The position numbers were made by a program, and so were the translations under genes. 64,000 nt of DNA from the NCBI RefSeq assembly GCF_029962835.1, contig NC_080586.1:70061001-70125000 (forward strand). Reading direction: 5' to 3'. This DNA comes from Magnolia sinica. Taxonomy: Eukaryota > Streptophyta > Magnoliopsida > Magnoliales > Magnoliaceae. Positions 10,038 to 22,019 of this stretch are shown here, piece by piece; the first letter of the stretch is position 1; each line of letters begins with the position of its first letter. The notes beneath the pieces are model-generated. The model was not told the origin of the DNA and searched no databases. It saw only the letters and a program-made list of their open reading frames with translations.

Positions 10038-11985
10038 TTAGGCCACATTCATTGCAGTATTCCTAGATACAGTTGCAGGCCTTGTCAAGATCTCTTGCAA
10101 CCTAAACCGATGGTTTTTAAAAATGAATAAATTCCAGGCTTCAATACCTGCCACCACAAGACTCCCAATGGTTAATTTGTTTGTTATTCTTTGTGCATTT
10201 GAGAAAAGCCTCTTGGACCGATACTGAATGGATGTGGTTGTCATCAGTATCAATGAGGATGGCAGTCCAAATTTTCTTAACCATGAGGCAGTTAAGAAAT
10301 AAATGGTCCTCATCCTCATCCGCCACCTGACTACATGGTCTACATCTGGCGCTTTCCTAAACTGAAGTGTATCTTCCATAGAAATAGATTAACTATTCAG
10401 ACTGGTTAGTGAACTTCTAACACTCATTGTTAAAACAAGTGTCCGAGGTTTCATTTTGTTTGCATTGGGGATTTGTATCCCTTGATTCAATGCACTCCTA
10501 CAAATTGATACAAAAGTGACAAAAGAATGTGCATAGAAAAGGTTTGGGTCAGGCAAAAATGCATATATTTTGTTAGGAAAAGAAAAGGGTTTTCCATTGT
10601 TTAGATCTTCCATGTTGCTTGGCTGGCAAAGGAAAATGGGATTGGAAATAGCATCATTAGCCTTTTCCATAGTCAAATTGACATGCACAAGATATGAGAT
10701 GACCATTACGAAAGGAACATGAATTTTTTTACTTGCTATCCAAATAAGACCCCAAAAATTGGAATCATCTTTCAATAATGCTCACAGAATCCATGAGAAT
10801 CCATCATTGATAATCATGGGATTTTTTCTTTTCTTTTCTTTCCCACAATCCAGACAGGCCTATATTCCACAATCTCACCAACTAGTATGAATAGTTGATT
10901 TATTTCTATGGAGGACTTCTTCTTTAATCACATTTCTCACTTTCAGAATTGTTTTCCAGACATTTGACTGATTCGGCTTGGCACCATAGGTCCAGAAGTC
11001 TAGGTCTTTGAGGCATTCTTCAAAGGATCTCCACCCAAAGTTCTTGCTCCTTCTTGGCATCTCCAGACCAACTTTATGAGGAAAGCCAAGTTGGTGGTTT
11101 GAATAGGCTTTATACCTATTTCACTTCCATCCTTCGTCTTAGTCATGGTGTCTCATTTAAAAGATTGACCACAATCATCCAGATTATTTCATTGGAAATT
11201 TCACTGAGCCCGCTCTACATCTTTTATCGTGCACATAAGCAGGATTGAGGTCGACATCACGTGAATCAGCATCCCTACCATGACAAATTTATGAGGGTCA
11301 CCCTCCCAACTTGAGAGAGGAGCTTACTAATCCATCATTGGGTTTTTGAGTTCAATATGTCTAAAAGTTCCTTGAAGATTTCATGTTTCAGCGCACCACC
11401 GGAAATTGTGTAATCTAACTACTTAACTAGGTGGCTGCTTTATGGGGAAAAGAGGCTGAGTAGGCTTCCTTTACTCTACAGTGGGTCCGTTTGGCCAGCT
11501 TCAAGCTCATATCCTGACAGGATATTTATGAGATGGTCAGATCCATCCTTAGATGCTTTAAGGAAAATGAGTGTGTCATTTGCAAAAAGGTGTGAGATTT
11601 TAGGCCCATCACTAGCAAGCAGAGTCAGATGCAAAATTCTCCTAATAACCACAGCTAAAATGGTAGCAAACATTGCCTCAACACACATAATGTGAAGGTA
11701 GGGCGATAGAGAGCCCCCCCGCTTGATACTCCGCTTTGGGTTGAAATGCACAGATGATTGGTCACTAATGAGCATTGAGAAAGTGGGGATTTGACACAAA
11801 ACATAATTCATTTGATCCATTTATCACAAAAACCCATTTTTCCATAACTTTTTCAATGACATTCCATTTCAGCTTATAACGGGCCTTCGTTATGTCAAGC
11901 TTAGTGCATGGATTGACCCTCTTACTAGCTAAAGTCCTATAAGAGTGGAAAGCTTCTTGGGCCACTACAATATTGTCGGAGATGA
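10038..11985 (-). pseudogene. L1-type LINE remnant (RT and zf-RVT), interrupted
   Basis: Reading leftward, 11985-11765 has a SDNIVVAQEAFHSYR-like segment and a degraded KLDMSKAYD region. Around 11740-11520 come a PLSPYLHIMCVEA segment and HLFANDTLIF, corresponding to the RT motif FADD with the first catalytic Asp changed to Asn. At 11060-10911 is NFGWRSFEECL and a KTILKVRNVIKEE segment, and 10320-10140 has DHLFLNCLMVKKIW (zf-RVT). The frame is broken by many shifts and by the element at 10375-10912. It abuts the Ty3/gypsy pol at about 11985. Confidence 0.7.
10375..10912. mobile_element. DNA transposon/MITE inserted in the L1 remnant
   Basis: Terminal inverted repeats of about 35-40 bp: the left end TCCATAGAAATAGATTAACT matches the complement of the right end (agttgatttatttctatgga). 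L1 homology resumes on both sides. A truncated inverted copy lies at 3612-4013. No TSD was established. Confidence 0.6.
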
Positions 11986-14900
11986 ACTCTTTGAGGTTAC
12001 AATAGCCGATGGCGGTAAGGTTAGAAGCAACGGCCGATGCACCGACATACCTCTCACCTTACAAGATTTCTTTTGCCTAGTGGATTGTCATATTCTTCCA
12101 TTGGGAGGGTTTAACATTGTCTTATGCACAAAATGATTGGCCACATTGGGTGAAATTGGCTGGACTTTTGCCTTGCTCCAAATGCACCTCATCTACGACA
12201 ACCAAGAATATATTACAAGGGTATGTGCATCCACTTATTACATGGGTCTCACAACAGTAAAATGGAGCAGGTTAATCAGCTCATATCACATTCGATAGGG
12301 AAGCAAAATCTAGGTACGTGCATCCACTTATTATGTCTTATCCGATGATGAAGTCTCTTCTATGGTTCTGGACAACCTCGAGCAGGCATTAAAACCTTAC
12401 AACTGTGTCTTTAATGAACCTAAAGGATTACCTCCAATTCGGTCTCACAATCATCGTATTGCTTTAGAACCCAGTAGTCAGCCAACTACTGTTCATCCCT
12501 TTTTATTTATTTATTTATTTATTTATAGAGATAACAGTAAATTTCTTGAAATGCATGCTGAAAGGTGAGAAAAGAATACAAACTAAGAAGCCACCCAAGA
12601 AGCAGGCCCAAGAGCACAACTAGAGTGCTTTACATAACAAACCCATTCCAAGACGAGATTCTTGATTCTGCCCATAACCTCCTTGAATAAAACCGGGACA
12701 TTTCGAAAACAAGTAGCATTTCTAGCTCCCCAAACAACCCACAGAATAGCCATAACATAAAGCCTCCGCCTGGCTTTCTCAGATTTCCTACATTCTCCGC
12801 CACGCCAAGCCCAAAGGAGGTCCTCCACCGCTTTCCGCATTACCCACTTGATAGAAAAAAGACAAAAAACATGATTCCAAATCTTCCTCACAAACGGGCA
12901 ATGGATAAAAAGATGATCGAAAAAATGAAATTGAAAAGATAGTTCGCAAGATGTTGGATTCAGGGGTGATACAATCAAGCTTAACTGCTTATTCAGCATC
13001 GGTATTATTAGTTTGGAAGAAAGATGACACATGACGAATGTGTGTTGATTATCGTGCCTTGAATGGAATCACCATCAAGGACAAGTTCCCTATCTCAGTT
13101 GTTAATGAATTATTGGATGAATTCCATGGAGCTAGACATTTTTCAAAGCTAGATCTACAATCTGGCTACCATCAAATTCAGATGCATGAAGCGACATTCC
13201 AAAGACAGCATTTTGAACACATGAAGGGCACTATGAATTCTTGGTGATGCCATTCAGCCTTAATAATGCTGCTACATTCCAAAGCATAATGAACAATACT
13301 CACGAAAGTTTATTTTGGTATTCTTTGATAGTATTTTGATTTATGGCTCTAGTTCAGAGGATCACTTTCTACATGTATCGACAACTCTTCAAATTCTGCA
13401 AGTACATCAACTATTTGTTAAGCCTTCCAAATGTCTATCTGGAGCTTTTGAAGTTGAGTATTTGGGCCATATTATTTCTTTTGAAGGGGTATGTGTGGAT
13501 CCAAAGAAGAATGAGTGTATGACTACTTGGCTGGTGCCGCGAACCATAAGGGAGCTATGGGGATTTCTCGGCGTCACTAGCAATTATCAGAAGTTTATTC
13601 AAGACTATGGAAAGCTTAGCACCCTGTTATCTGAACTTCTTCACAAGAATTCTTTTGTATGGGACCATGAATCTATCAAGGCCTTTGAAGCATGCGATAA
13701 TCATAGCACTCGTCTTAGCACTGCCAGACGTCACCAAAACATTTGTGGTCGAGTGTGATGTGTGTTGCTTTTGACACTAGCATTGGTACTATTCTTATGC
13801 AAGAAGGACATCTTATTGCATTCTTAAGCAAGGCTTTATCGGGGGTGAAACAAGGGGTTATCCACTTATGAAAAAGAGATGCTTTCCATCGTACATGCTA
13901 TGACCAAATGGCGTCCTTATTTTCTCAAGCGTCATTTTATTATTTGCACCAGCCATAATATCCTGAAACAGATCCTTGATCAAAGGATCATATAACCACA
14001 TCTCAACAAAGATGGGTCACAAAGCTCATGGGATATGATTATGATCTATTCCATAAGAAAGGATCCAAAAACTCAGTCCTTGATGCCCTTTCACAGTGCT
14101 TTGAACAAGGAACATTATTGGCAATCTCCTCCTGTTTGGGTAGACATAAGCAATCTGAAAGCTTCTTATGAGACCAACCTCTCTTACAAGATATTATCTT
14201 GCGTATATCACAACTTGGTGAGTAAGTCCTTCACTACATATTGACAGGAGGCCTTTTATGATATAATGGACGACTAGTTCTTAGTTTGTCTTCTCCTTTA
14301 TGTGCGAAGGTGTTACATGAGTTTCATGCATCAGATCGGCGGTCATTTGGATTATAAAAAACCTACAAGAGGGTCACTTGCACTTTCTATTGGAGAGGGC
14401 TGAAAAAGGACATCAAACAATACGCTGCCAGTGTGATCCATGTCAATGGTACACATACGAGGCTTTAAGTCCTCCTGGTCTTCTCTGACCACTTCTCATA
14501 CCCAATCGAGTATGGACTGAAATTTCAATGGATTTTATAGATGGACTTCCAAACGCATGGCAAATCAGTCATTTTTGTCATTGTTGACCAGTTATCGAAG
14601 TATGCTCACTTTGTTCCCTTATCCCATCTGTATATACAGAAGCATCAGTAGCACAATCTTTTATTGATAACATCTTCAAACTCCATGGCATGCCACTCTC
14701 CATCGTAAGTGACCATGATCTGATTTTCACAAGCAATTTCTGAAAGGGGTTGTGGAAACTACAAGGCACCCAATTGAAATGAGTACAGCATTTCACCCAC
14801 AAACGGACAGTCAAACAGAGGTCCTCAATCGTTGTCTTGAAACCTATTTACGATGTCACTAGTGACCATCAACTCATAAGCCACCAACTTATCACCATAC

Positions 14901-15563
14901 GAGGTTGTCTATGAACAAACACCACCTTAATCATAATGTACTCCGGTGACTCAAAGGTACATGGTGTTGATATTTAACTAAGGGATGACAATCGCATTCT
15001 TTGTACTCTTAAATCCAATTTGCATTGTGCCCAAGAGCATATAAAGATTCAAAGTGACAAAACCCACACATGCGTGCAAGTTTGAAGTGAATGATTGGGT
15101 TTATCTTTGTCTTCAACCATATCAACAAACTTCGGTTGCCATGAGGAGATCTCTAGAGTCAGCTCCAAGGCTTTATAGGCCATATCAAATTGTTAACATG
15201 CGGGCAAGGTTGCCTAGCATTTAGCTCTCCCAGTCCCAGCTAATTCCATGATTCACCTGGTATTTCATGTTTCATGTCTCAAAAAGAAGGTTGGCACATG
15301 TGCAGTTACCGCAACTGACTTTCCTTCTTCTTTTTCTTCTTCTTCTTTTTTTTTTTTTTCACGATGATGGTGTTTTTTAACTCCAAACTCATGTAATCGT
15401 TGACCATCAGATTGTAAAGAGAGGCAATAAGGCCATCACTGAAGTCCTGATTCAGTTGACAAATGCCACACCAGAGGATACCACTGGAGATGTTTGGGAG
15501 TCTATTCAGGTGATTTCTGCTCTTGAGGCGAAGGACATTTTCAAGGGGTTGGGAATGAGATGA
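11986..15563 (+). pseudogene. Ty3/gypsy chromovirus-like gag-pol remnant
   Basis: Plus-strand degenerate polyprotein with domains in canonical order. Retropepsin-like segment: ELFEVTIADGG then CLVDCHILPLGGF (11980-12135). RT entry: NEPKGLPPIRSH (12415-12450). RT core: [18 protein letters not shown] (13040-13190), then FFDSILIYG (13318-13345; family YLDDILIYS). RNase H: 13745-14090. Integrase: 14290-14860, including YWRGLKKDIKQYA and a degraded DF-GLP region. C-terminal chromodomain-like HQIVKRGNKAITEVLIQ: 15400-15560. Numerous stops and frameshifts make it inactive. LTRs were not found. It lies antisense inside RRM intron 1 and is itself split by an L1 3' end. Confidence 0.8.
12498..12925 (-). 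mobile_element. L1 3'-end insertion splitting the gypsy pol
   Basis: Minus-strand frame with HLFIHCPFVRKIWNHVF (zf-RVT) and a downstream VVWGARNATCFRN segment, ending at the left in a (TAAA)n-type tail (12498-12531). The Ty3/gypsy frame stops at ...TTVHPF just left of it and resumes with EIEKIVRKMLDSGVIQ just right of it, so the LINE landed between these codons. It postdates the gypsy insertion. Confidence 0.75.
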
Positions 15564-15855
15564 CCATAACTAGCATACAACACATGGTAGCCAATTAGGA
15601 TTACATGGTGACCCGGTTGATGTGGCATCATCATCAACTGCCATCCCTGATTTTCAGCTATTTAAAGTACAGTTGTTCGAATTGGAGAAGTGTTGATAAA
15701 GAGGTTATAATGCTAGCAAAAATAAAGGAGATGGTATTCTCTTATATCATTTTTAGCATTAGAAATAGCTAGGTGCAGTTAAAATTTGAATTATTATGAT
15801 TAAATAGGATGAAGAAATGTAATAAAAAAATAGAAAAAAGAACGCAATTTCTTAA

Positions 15856-16544
15856 GGGCCTGTTTGATTTTCCATGATACATGTAAATCACGGTAAACAA
15901 GTAATTATTACTTTTTCATGTTGTTTGAAAATATGAGAGTAATTCCACCTCGAAAATCGAAACAAAAGTGTTGACTTAAATATGTGGACCCCACCGTAAT
16001 GTATATGATATATCCACACCGTCCATCTATTTTATTAGAATATTTTGGAGCATTAACCAAAAAACGAGGCAGATCCAACGCTCAAATGGCTCACATGAAA
16101 GGAAACAGTGGCCTTAATTCGTCCACCATTGAAAGTTATTTTCTTCACTGGGCCCACAATGACGTTTTTTCATCATCTAACCCGTTCATAGGGTCACACA
16201 GGCGTGGATAAAGGGAAAACACAAATATCAGTTTGATCCAAAACTTTTAAGGGCCCAAAGAAGTTTTTAATGGTAGGCATTCGATTCCCATTGTTTCCTG
16301 TGGTGTGGTCCAGACGTCGTTTTTTTGCTCATGCCATAAATTTGGCCGGCATAACAAATGAGCAGTGTGGATAAGTAACATACATCACGATGGGCCCCAC
16401 ATTGATGTTGTAAATTTCTCGATTTAAGTGTTGAAAAGGTAAGTTGTCACATCTGCATTGGGAAAGATGTGGTAATTACCTAGGTAAATAATTATTACCC
16501 ATTTACATGGTAATTACACTTGAGCCGGAAAATCAAGCAGGCTC
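15856..16544. mobile_element. Tourist-like (PIF/Harbinger-type) MITE
   Basis: TIRs: left GGGCCTGTTTGATTTTCC, right the complement of ggaaaatcaagcaggctc (two mismatches). Both ends are flanked by TAA (15853-15855, 16545-16547), the expected 3-bp TSD. Its interior, about 15985-16412, is a copy of the GGGCCCAC hairpin family with the central segment inverted, so the element may be a composite or a hairpin MITE nested in a Tourist MITE. Confidence 0.75.
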
Positions 16545-16594
16545 TAAGGAGGTCGACCACCTCGAAGTGGCCTTATTTTCTATTTCTTCTCTTA

Positions 16595-16766
16595 GGGGTC
16601 ATTTGGATGCCTGTAAATGAGGCAAGTTGTAAATGATTTACAGCTTGCGTTTGGATGGCCCTTTTTGCCGATAAATGGTGTACAACTTTTTGCCCATTCT
16701 CATTTACAGGCAAAAACTCAGGATTTTATTTACAGGTAGATCATTTACAACTTGTTAGACTCCAAC

Positions 16767-16819
<53 letters not shown>

Positions 16820-17156
16820 TTTTCGGATCTTGCTACTAGGCCCCTTTTGGCAAGCATTTGTTCGTGGGCCTACTTCTATGGCTCAGCTAATGCTTGGTTT
16901 TCTGTGAGGATCAACCCTAAGTTTTAGCGAGATGAGCTTAACTGAATGATATACTTTAAAATCCACTCTTATATGCCATTTGAATGTTTTTTAAGGAATT
17001 ACTTTTGTAAACTATCTCAAGTGTAAATTCCCAATTACAGGATATAAACCATTTACAGGCTATTCAAATACTACAAATGATTTAACACGTTGTGAATCAT
17101 TTACGGGCATGTAAATGATTTACAACTTAAACCATTTACAAGCATTCAAACTACCC
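16595..17156. mobile_element. Tourist-like MITE with TTA duplication
   Basis: The left end GGGGTCATTTGGATGCCTGT pairs with the complement of the right end (acaagcattcaaactaccc). TTA flanks both sides (16592-16594, 17157-17159). The interior repeats a gtaaatgatttac motif many times in both orientations, the subterminal-repeat style of this MITE class. Confidence 0.78.
16769..16816. repeat. (CT)24 microsatellite
   Basis: Perfect CT run inside the Tourist MITE. Confidence 0.95.
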
Positions 17157-17199
17157 TTAATCTATCTCTATTAAACCCACACTTACAACGTTTCTCACT

Positions 17200-17765
17200 C
17201 GGGCATCATATCAGCATAACATGGCCTATATAAACAGCTCTGCTCCTAACGGTTCCATTGCCTTTATGAGGTTTTATAACGGAATTTTGCAATGGAATGG
17301 GAGGACCAGTAGCCTCCATGACAAGTTGGACGACCCAAGCACTGCAGGGCCCAAAAGTGTTGTATGTGACATCAACTCCGTCCATCACATGAATGCCCTA
17401 ATGTCCACCGTACAGACCAAAAATCAGCTGGGCCACACCACATGAAACTATTGAAATCATTCCTACAACCTGTAAGTTCACACGGTGTGCCCTGCCGGAA
17501 TTGTGGGTCAGGCTAATTTTTATATCATCCCTTCATCCTTGTGAGTTGCATCTGATGAACGGGTTGGATGGAATGAACACACCATGGTGCCCCACACAAA
17601 CCTGTTCGTTGGCATCCCCTCCACATCGTTCCATGTGGTGTGGCCCACATGAGCGGTGGATCTGGTTGAATTTTGGCCCCAGCGCCAAACATCAAGGGGC
17701 GAACCTGATGGACGGTGTAGATGCCATCACAGAACACGGTGGACTCTTACAACAGGTGTTGTAGA
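17200..17765. repeat. Diverged GGGCCCAC hairpin-family sequence
   Basis: Contains the hallmarks of the hairpin MITEs (gggccacaccacatgaaac, tggtgtggcccacatgagcg, ttggatggaatgaacac) and near-complementary TTGTAGAGG/CTCTTACAACA type ends, but is too diverged to set borders. No gene. Confidence 0.4.
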
Positions 17766-18084
17766 GGATTCCGGTCCGAATTGGGGACGCTTGGTGACTT
17801 GTTACACGTGTGCAATATCCGGGGCAATCTTTAGGTGGGACCCACGCTCACCATTCACTCGGACCACGAATCAGACAAACCACACATCAGGTGGGCCACG
17901 CTTGTAAATCACCAACGGATTATATTCAACAAGCACGGTCGGCCACCTGATGAGTGGTGTTGGGCCTCACCTGATACATGGCCCGGATTCCACACACGAG
18001 CTCCACGTCAGCGCAGATGCCGCGATTCACCACTTCAATCTCCACTCGCGTGAATTGCTACAGCATTTCTCAAGCAGAAGATAC

Positions 18085-18340
18085 CTTTGATGAAGATCCT
18101 GTTGGAATGAGACTCCTCGTCGTCGTGAAGACGGAAATCAGAGCTCTCCCCGCAGCTACAGGGGCTTCGGATGACGTGGCAACGGGGAATCGGCGATGCA
18201 AGAATCGAAATCGCGGAGACGCCTCGGAAGGGTATTTCTGGAATTTTGGGTACTGCGATGGGGTTTCTTGGAATTGTGAGAGATTTATGAGAAGGTGTGA
18301 GGGGCGAAAACGGGGGCCGAAAGCTGGAGTGCAGAGCCAT
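18085..18340 (-). CDS. Organelle-type RRM RNA-binding protein, exon 1 with start codon
   Basis: First exon of a minus-strand gene; ATG at 18340-18338 in a TTTTAGATGGC context. Residues 1 to about 70 are rich in Ser, Pro, Arg and hydroxylated residues with almost no acids until residue 65, as in a plastid or mitochondrial transit peptide. The RRM starts at about residue 80 with RNP2 IFIKGL (82-87, split by the intron). The exon ends AAAG, donor GTATCT; reading past it gives only 16 meaningless codons to a stop. Joined to 7447-7379 and 6240-6134 it gives 144 codons with RNP2 and RNP1 intact and no lesion, so I infer a functional gene. Plant proteins of this size and layout act in organellar RNA processing; the target is unknown. 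The compartment (plastid or mitochondrion) cannot be decided here. Confidence 0.85.
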
Positions 18341-18500
18341 CTAAAACCCTCGAAATCTTGGAATCAGGTAGTGTTCGAGTGAGAATGGTTATTTTCTGAC
18401 AGCGCAGATTGTTCACGTGTAGAGCCCTGGCCCATCTACACGCAATAGCGTGTGAATATAGCACACGTGTGAGATATACAGTAAGGTTCTATAATGTAGG
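18341..18500 (-). promoter_or_regulatory. RRM gene promoter: two G-boxes and a site II motif
   Basis: Upstream of the ATG on the minus strand are CACGTG palindromes at 18414-18419 and 18464-18469 (G-boxes, bZIP/bHLH sites) and TGGGCC on the minus strand at about 18429-18434 (site II/TCP element, common in nuclear genes for organelle proteins). A ctatatt sequence near 18455 could serve as a weak TATA box. No transcript evidence is available. Confidence 0.5.
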
Positions 18501-19336
18501 AAATGCTTGGTACATCATTTGCAGCATGGATTTTGAGAAATTCGTGAGGGTTTCAATTTATTTATTTATTGTTGGTTTATGCCGCCTTTGGACGTCTATA
18601 AGTTTTTTAAGTTGTGAGTTGACCACAAAAAAAGTTACAGGTAATTTTATTTTAATATAAGTTGTAATTTGCTTATAATTAACTTAGTTTTTATGGGTGG
18701 ATAACTTTTAAGTTAGTCACAAGTAATAAATTGTATATTCATATTAACTAGAAATTAAAGTAGGTAATCATTTAAAAATTAGATTGCTGTCAGAAAGCTT
18801 GGGTAAAAGTAATTCATTTTATTAAGCCTACATAAATAAATAGTTAGGCTGATTCTTAGGCTAAACTAACTAATGAGTGAATCATATAAGTGAGCCCATA
18901 TTTTCAAAATGTTTTTAATGTGGAAAAAAAGCTTAAGGTAAGCATACCAATATATATAATTTTCTTTTTATGATATATTTACAATGTTACATAGGAAATA
19001 AAGATAAAAACAAATAACATCAAACTAGAGTTATTTATTTAGAAACCATATTCTTAAACCATACATGACTTTGGTTATGGGACACCATGAATGAACACAT
19101 GGATAAGATTTGGTCGATTTGAAAGGAACACAAAAGCCTTGTACACCATGTCATCATCAATAGTTCTCTAACTTCTCTGTTAATCTCATCATCATAATTA
19201 CAATAACAATTGATGACTTGAATGCGACAAATTTATCTATTGATGCACAAAGGCCATTAAATCTTTCTACAATAGTCAATCCGAGAGTAACCTTCTTTTT
19301 CTTTGATCGCTCTAAAGTTGGATTCATACAGTCCTT
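18501..19336. other. AT-rich sequence, no gene seen
   Basis: Low-complexity AT-rich DNA. The right part may belong to the Harbinger element whose coding remnants follow; no terminal repeats were recognised. Confidence 0.4.
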
Positions 19337-19960
19337 TTACCACTTCCTCCGATTTTGTTGAGTTTCAGGTTGTCCCATCCCAAAATGCACCATCCATGGG
19401 TGCAAATTGTGTATACGTTCCGGAGTAAGCTGGGGACAATTGGATATCATTAAAGGTGTGAGTCGACACGTTATCTTCTTCATTAGAATCAACAGTAATT
19501 CATACATAACTTCCCATGACAGTATCATCTCCATATATAGATTCAAATTTCTTAAACAGTAAGAATGGCTTATTCCTAATATATTTTTTATTTTAGGTTT
19601 TGCATATAACAGATGAGAAGTTCAAAATTAGAAAAATATTCATAAGCATATTATAAGAAATGTGTTAAACATTAATTTACCTTGATTAGCGTATTACAAA
19701 GTACTACGAGTTCGGCAATCATGTATTTTCCTTCCTCATCCCAATTGAATCCACTATTTTTTTAGTGTTAACTTATTTAATAGATATTTGCTCTTCAACA
19801 GTTGTAATCAATTCCTGCAATTCTTAGTATTCACATATACGGAAAAGACTTCTTCCACTACTTTGTATACTTTATTAATAATAGTCTCTCTAAAAATATT
19901 ATTGAATTTTCTTTCCAATAATACCTCGTTAACTAGTACGTTAGTCATACATTCATCCAT
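19337..19960 (-). pseudogene. Myb/SANT-like ORF1 remnant of a PIF/Harbinger element
   Basis: Minus-strand broken frame starting MDECMTNVLVNEVLLERKFN at 19960. It continues with KVYKVVEEVFSVYVNTKN, a segment aligning with the TF..ayk.vv..f...t...n.Lk.Lk.Ky pattern of plant Myb/SANT-like domains, and ends WDEEGKYMIAELV (with shifts) and the 69-codon frame 19546-19337. In Harbinger elements ORF1 supplies the DNA-binding partner of the transposase, consistent with the DDE remnant next door. Stops and frameshifts show it is inactive. Confidence 0.55.
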
Positions 19961-20227
19961 ATAGAAAGTTCAATTGACTTGTGCCTTTCAGTCACTATTG
20001 CTTAGATTTGAAAGTTGTAACATGTTTTACAAAGATATCACATTTATAAGCTACTCAAGATATACCAATTGTAGAAAAAAATGAATTTAAAAATGTAACT
20101 CAAATTGCATCTGTATAGTATTGCATTCATATACAAAGACTAAAATCAAGCTATAGGCATTAATATTTGTAAAAAAATAATTAAAATGAGACATTTAATT
20201 ATCATTATATCCTAGATTATATTTTGC

Positions 20228-21060
20228 CTACATATCATATGTAAGTGTAAGTTTGAAATCTTTCCATCTCTTATTTTTCATTCTAAATATCGTGAATTCA
20301 TTATTAAATCTGTCTTCATCCTCATCATCATTACCTTCGAATTCTCCGTTATTATGTCCATCGACGTCCACATCTTCTCTCATATCACTATCGTTGTTAT
20401 CATTATTACACTCCAAATCAGGATCTTGATTACAATTCTTATTAGCAATGTGATTATGCAAGATACAATATGCATTAAATATATTCACTTGTGTGCGCAT
20501 AGGATAGGCTGAGGCAATTTTCGATATAGGAAATTGTTCATTCAACACTCTGAATGCATGTTCTATAACATTCTGTAATGAGAAATGACGAAGATTAAAC
20601 AACTCTTGTTACATCATTGGTTCGCAACCATGCTTAAATTTCTTCAGGTGATATCGAACTCTATGGAATGATACTAGTAAATATGGTATATTCATAAAAC
20701 CAGCATCAACTAAATAATATATGCATACAAGAAATATATACTTAAAATAACTTGATTTTTAATGTATATATAAACTAATTAATATGTACTTACTGATTGA
20801 CTTGAATTAATACGTCTCGTGACAATCAATTTGTTGTTTGGTCTTGCAACATCTGTTAATATTCGTGAATCTGATATTGATTCTTCCTAGTTGCTAGCAT
20901 ATATTGAAATTTTAAATTAAAAGAACAGCTTGCCAACATATTTTGGGAGATAAATCCATTTCGATTGCTGTAACAAGCTTGCTCCTTCAAAACTAACCAC
21001 GGCTAGAATGTGTGTCGTTTATAGCTCTAATACAACCCTAAGTAAGAAAAGTATAACTTA
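20228..21060 (-). pseudogene. PIF/Harbinger transposase (DDE_4-type) remnant
   Basis: Reading leftward: SQNMLASCSFNLKFQYMLA and an EESISDSRIL segment (20990-20860) match the core of HARBI1-like transposases, including the D-S-R catalytic region. YLVDAGF with a RVRYHLKKF segment (20720-20640) holds the next conserved Asp. LFNLRHFSLQNVIEHAFRVL and AYCILHNHIA (20602-20440) form the C-terminal part. The frame is split by stops and AT-rich interruptions, so it is a pseudogene. It is the plausible class of autonomous partner for the TTA/TAA-flanked MITEs at 15.9-17.2 kb, though no TIR link was shown. Confidence 0.8.
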
Positions 21061-22019
21061 TATTTCCTTACTTTAAATTTGAATTTATAAAATGCAAAAC
21101 ATGTACTACTAACCTGAAAATAATAGAGAAACCTTGTACTATTCTTATCTCGAGAGGCAACTCATTTCCGGACAGTTTTAAAAATTCATAAGGTATCTAG
21201 GCAGTTGCATTAGGTATTATATTAAAGTGATGACTAATTATTTATTTAAAATGGTTAAAATGATGTTGCATAACAGGGTTTTTTATGTGATAGTTAATTA
21301 TATGGAGGAAGATCACTAACCCTTCCTTTAAAGATACGTTAAATGTGTCTTGCGAATGACTCTTAAACAAGATGATGTTACTTATATAAGAAAGGATATG
21401 GTGAAGACGATGAGAAGACAACTATCGTTATGGTTGCCCAATCCTAATTGCAGATGGCCTGTTCAACGATGTTGAAATGCATATACACTAGTTAGTAATT
21501 CATTACACAGAGTCTATCGATGACGAATACTTAACCCGTTTGTATAATGCGTCATCTCAGGGCATTAGATAAGTTCTGATTTGGATAATCGATCTTGTAA
21601 GTTCGAGTGGTAGGTTTTATCGATTATAATATTAGCGTAATCGTGACAAAATTTGACTGAGGCAGTATTTCTACAAATAAACTCTTATGGATGATCTGGA
21701 TTAGTTATAGGAACTCATGGAAGCATCATATCAGAATTTGGAAGCATTTTGGTTGCTGGGTTTTAAGATTGAAAAGTTTTGGTTACGATACTTTATTGTG
21801 AAGAAGGGGATGAAAATATAGCACTTTAATGCCTTCTGATTGGCTACTCGAAGCAAAGAACGCTGGAGTGATGATACTTGTTAGATGAGAGAGGTTTGAT
21901 GGCTAAGATTTGAGGGAGGGAGCTTAACATATATCGAGTATGCAAGAAACATGTGTGACATTGCTGCTACTCAAAATAGAAGGAGTTTCTAGTTTAAACG
22001 GTTCTAAGGGCACTGGCAA
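21061..22019. other. No gene seen
   Basis: Non-coding; possibly the 5' part of the decayed Harbinger element, without conserved protein motifs. Confidence 0.35.

Larger units (their letters stand above)
7448..18084 (-). other. RRM gene intron 1 (10.6 kb), transposon-filled
   Basis: The intron runs from the GTATCT donor at 18084 to the GATGCAG acceptor at 7448. It contains, from left to right, an RTE 3' end, two L1 pieces, a Ty3/gypsy pol split by another L1 3' end, two adjacent Tourist MITEs and a GGGCCCAC-type repeat. The stretches 7448-8198 and 8601-9656 hold no gene; 8940-9180 has repetitive gtggggcccatg and a box-B-like ttgtgttcgagactc phrase that may derive from a retroelement. Confidence 0.75.

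Noticed and set aside
18035-18084. C-terminal codons of the exon 1 open frame
   Set aside because: They lie past a GTATCT donor and break the RRM; splicing to 7447 restores the conserved domain.
17978-18382. 134-codon plus-strand frame
   Set aside because: It overlaps exon 1 of the RRM gene in antisense and has no domain; the minus-strand frame joins in phase to two further RRM exons.
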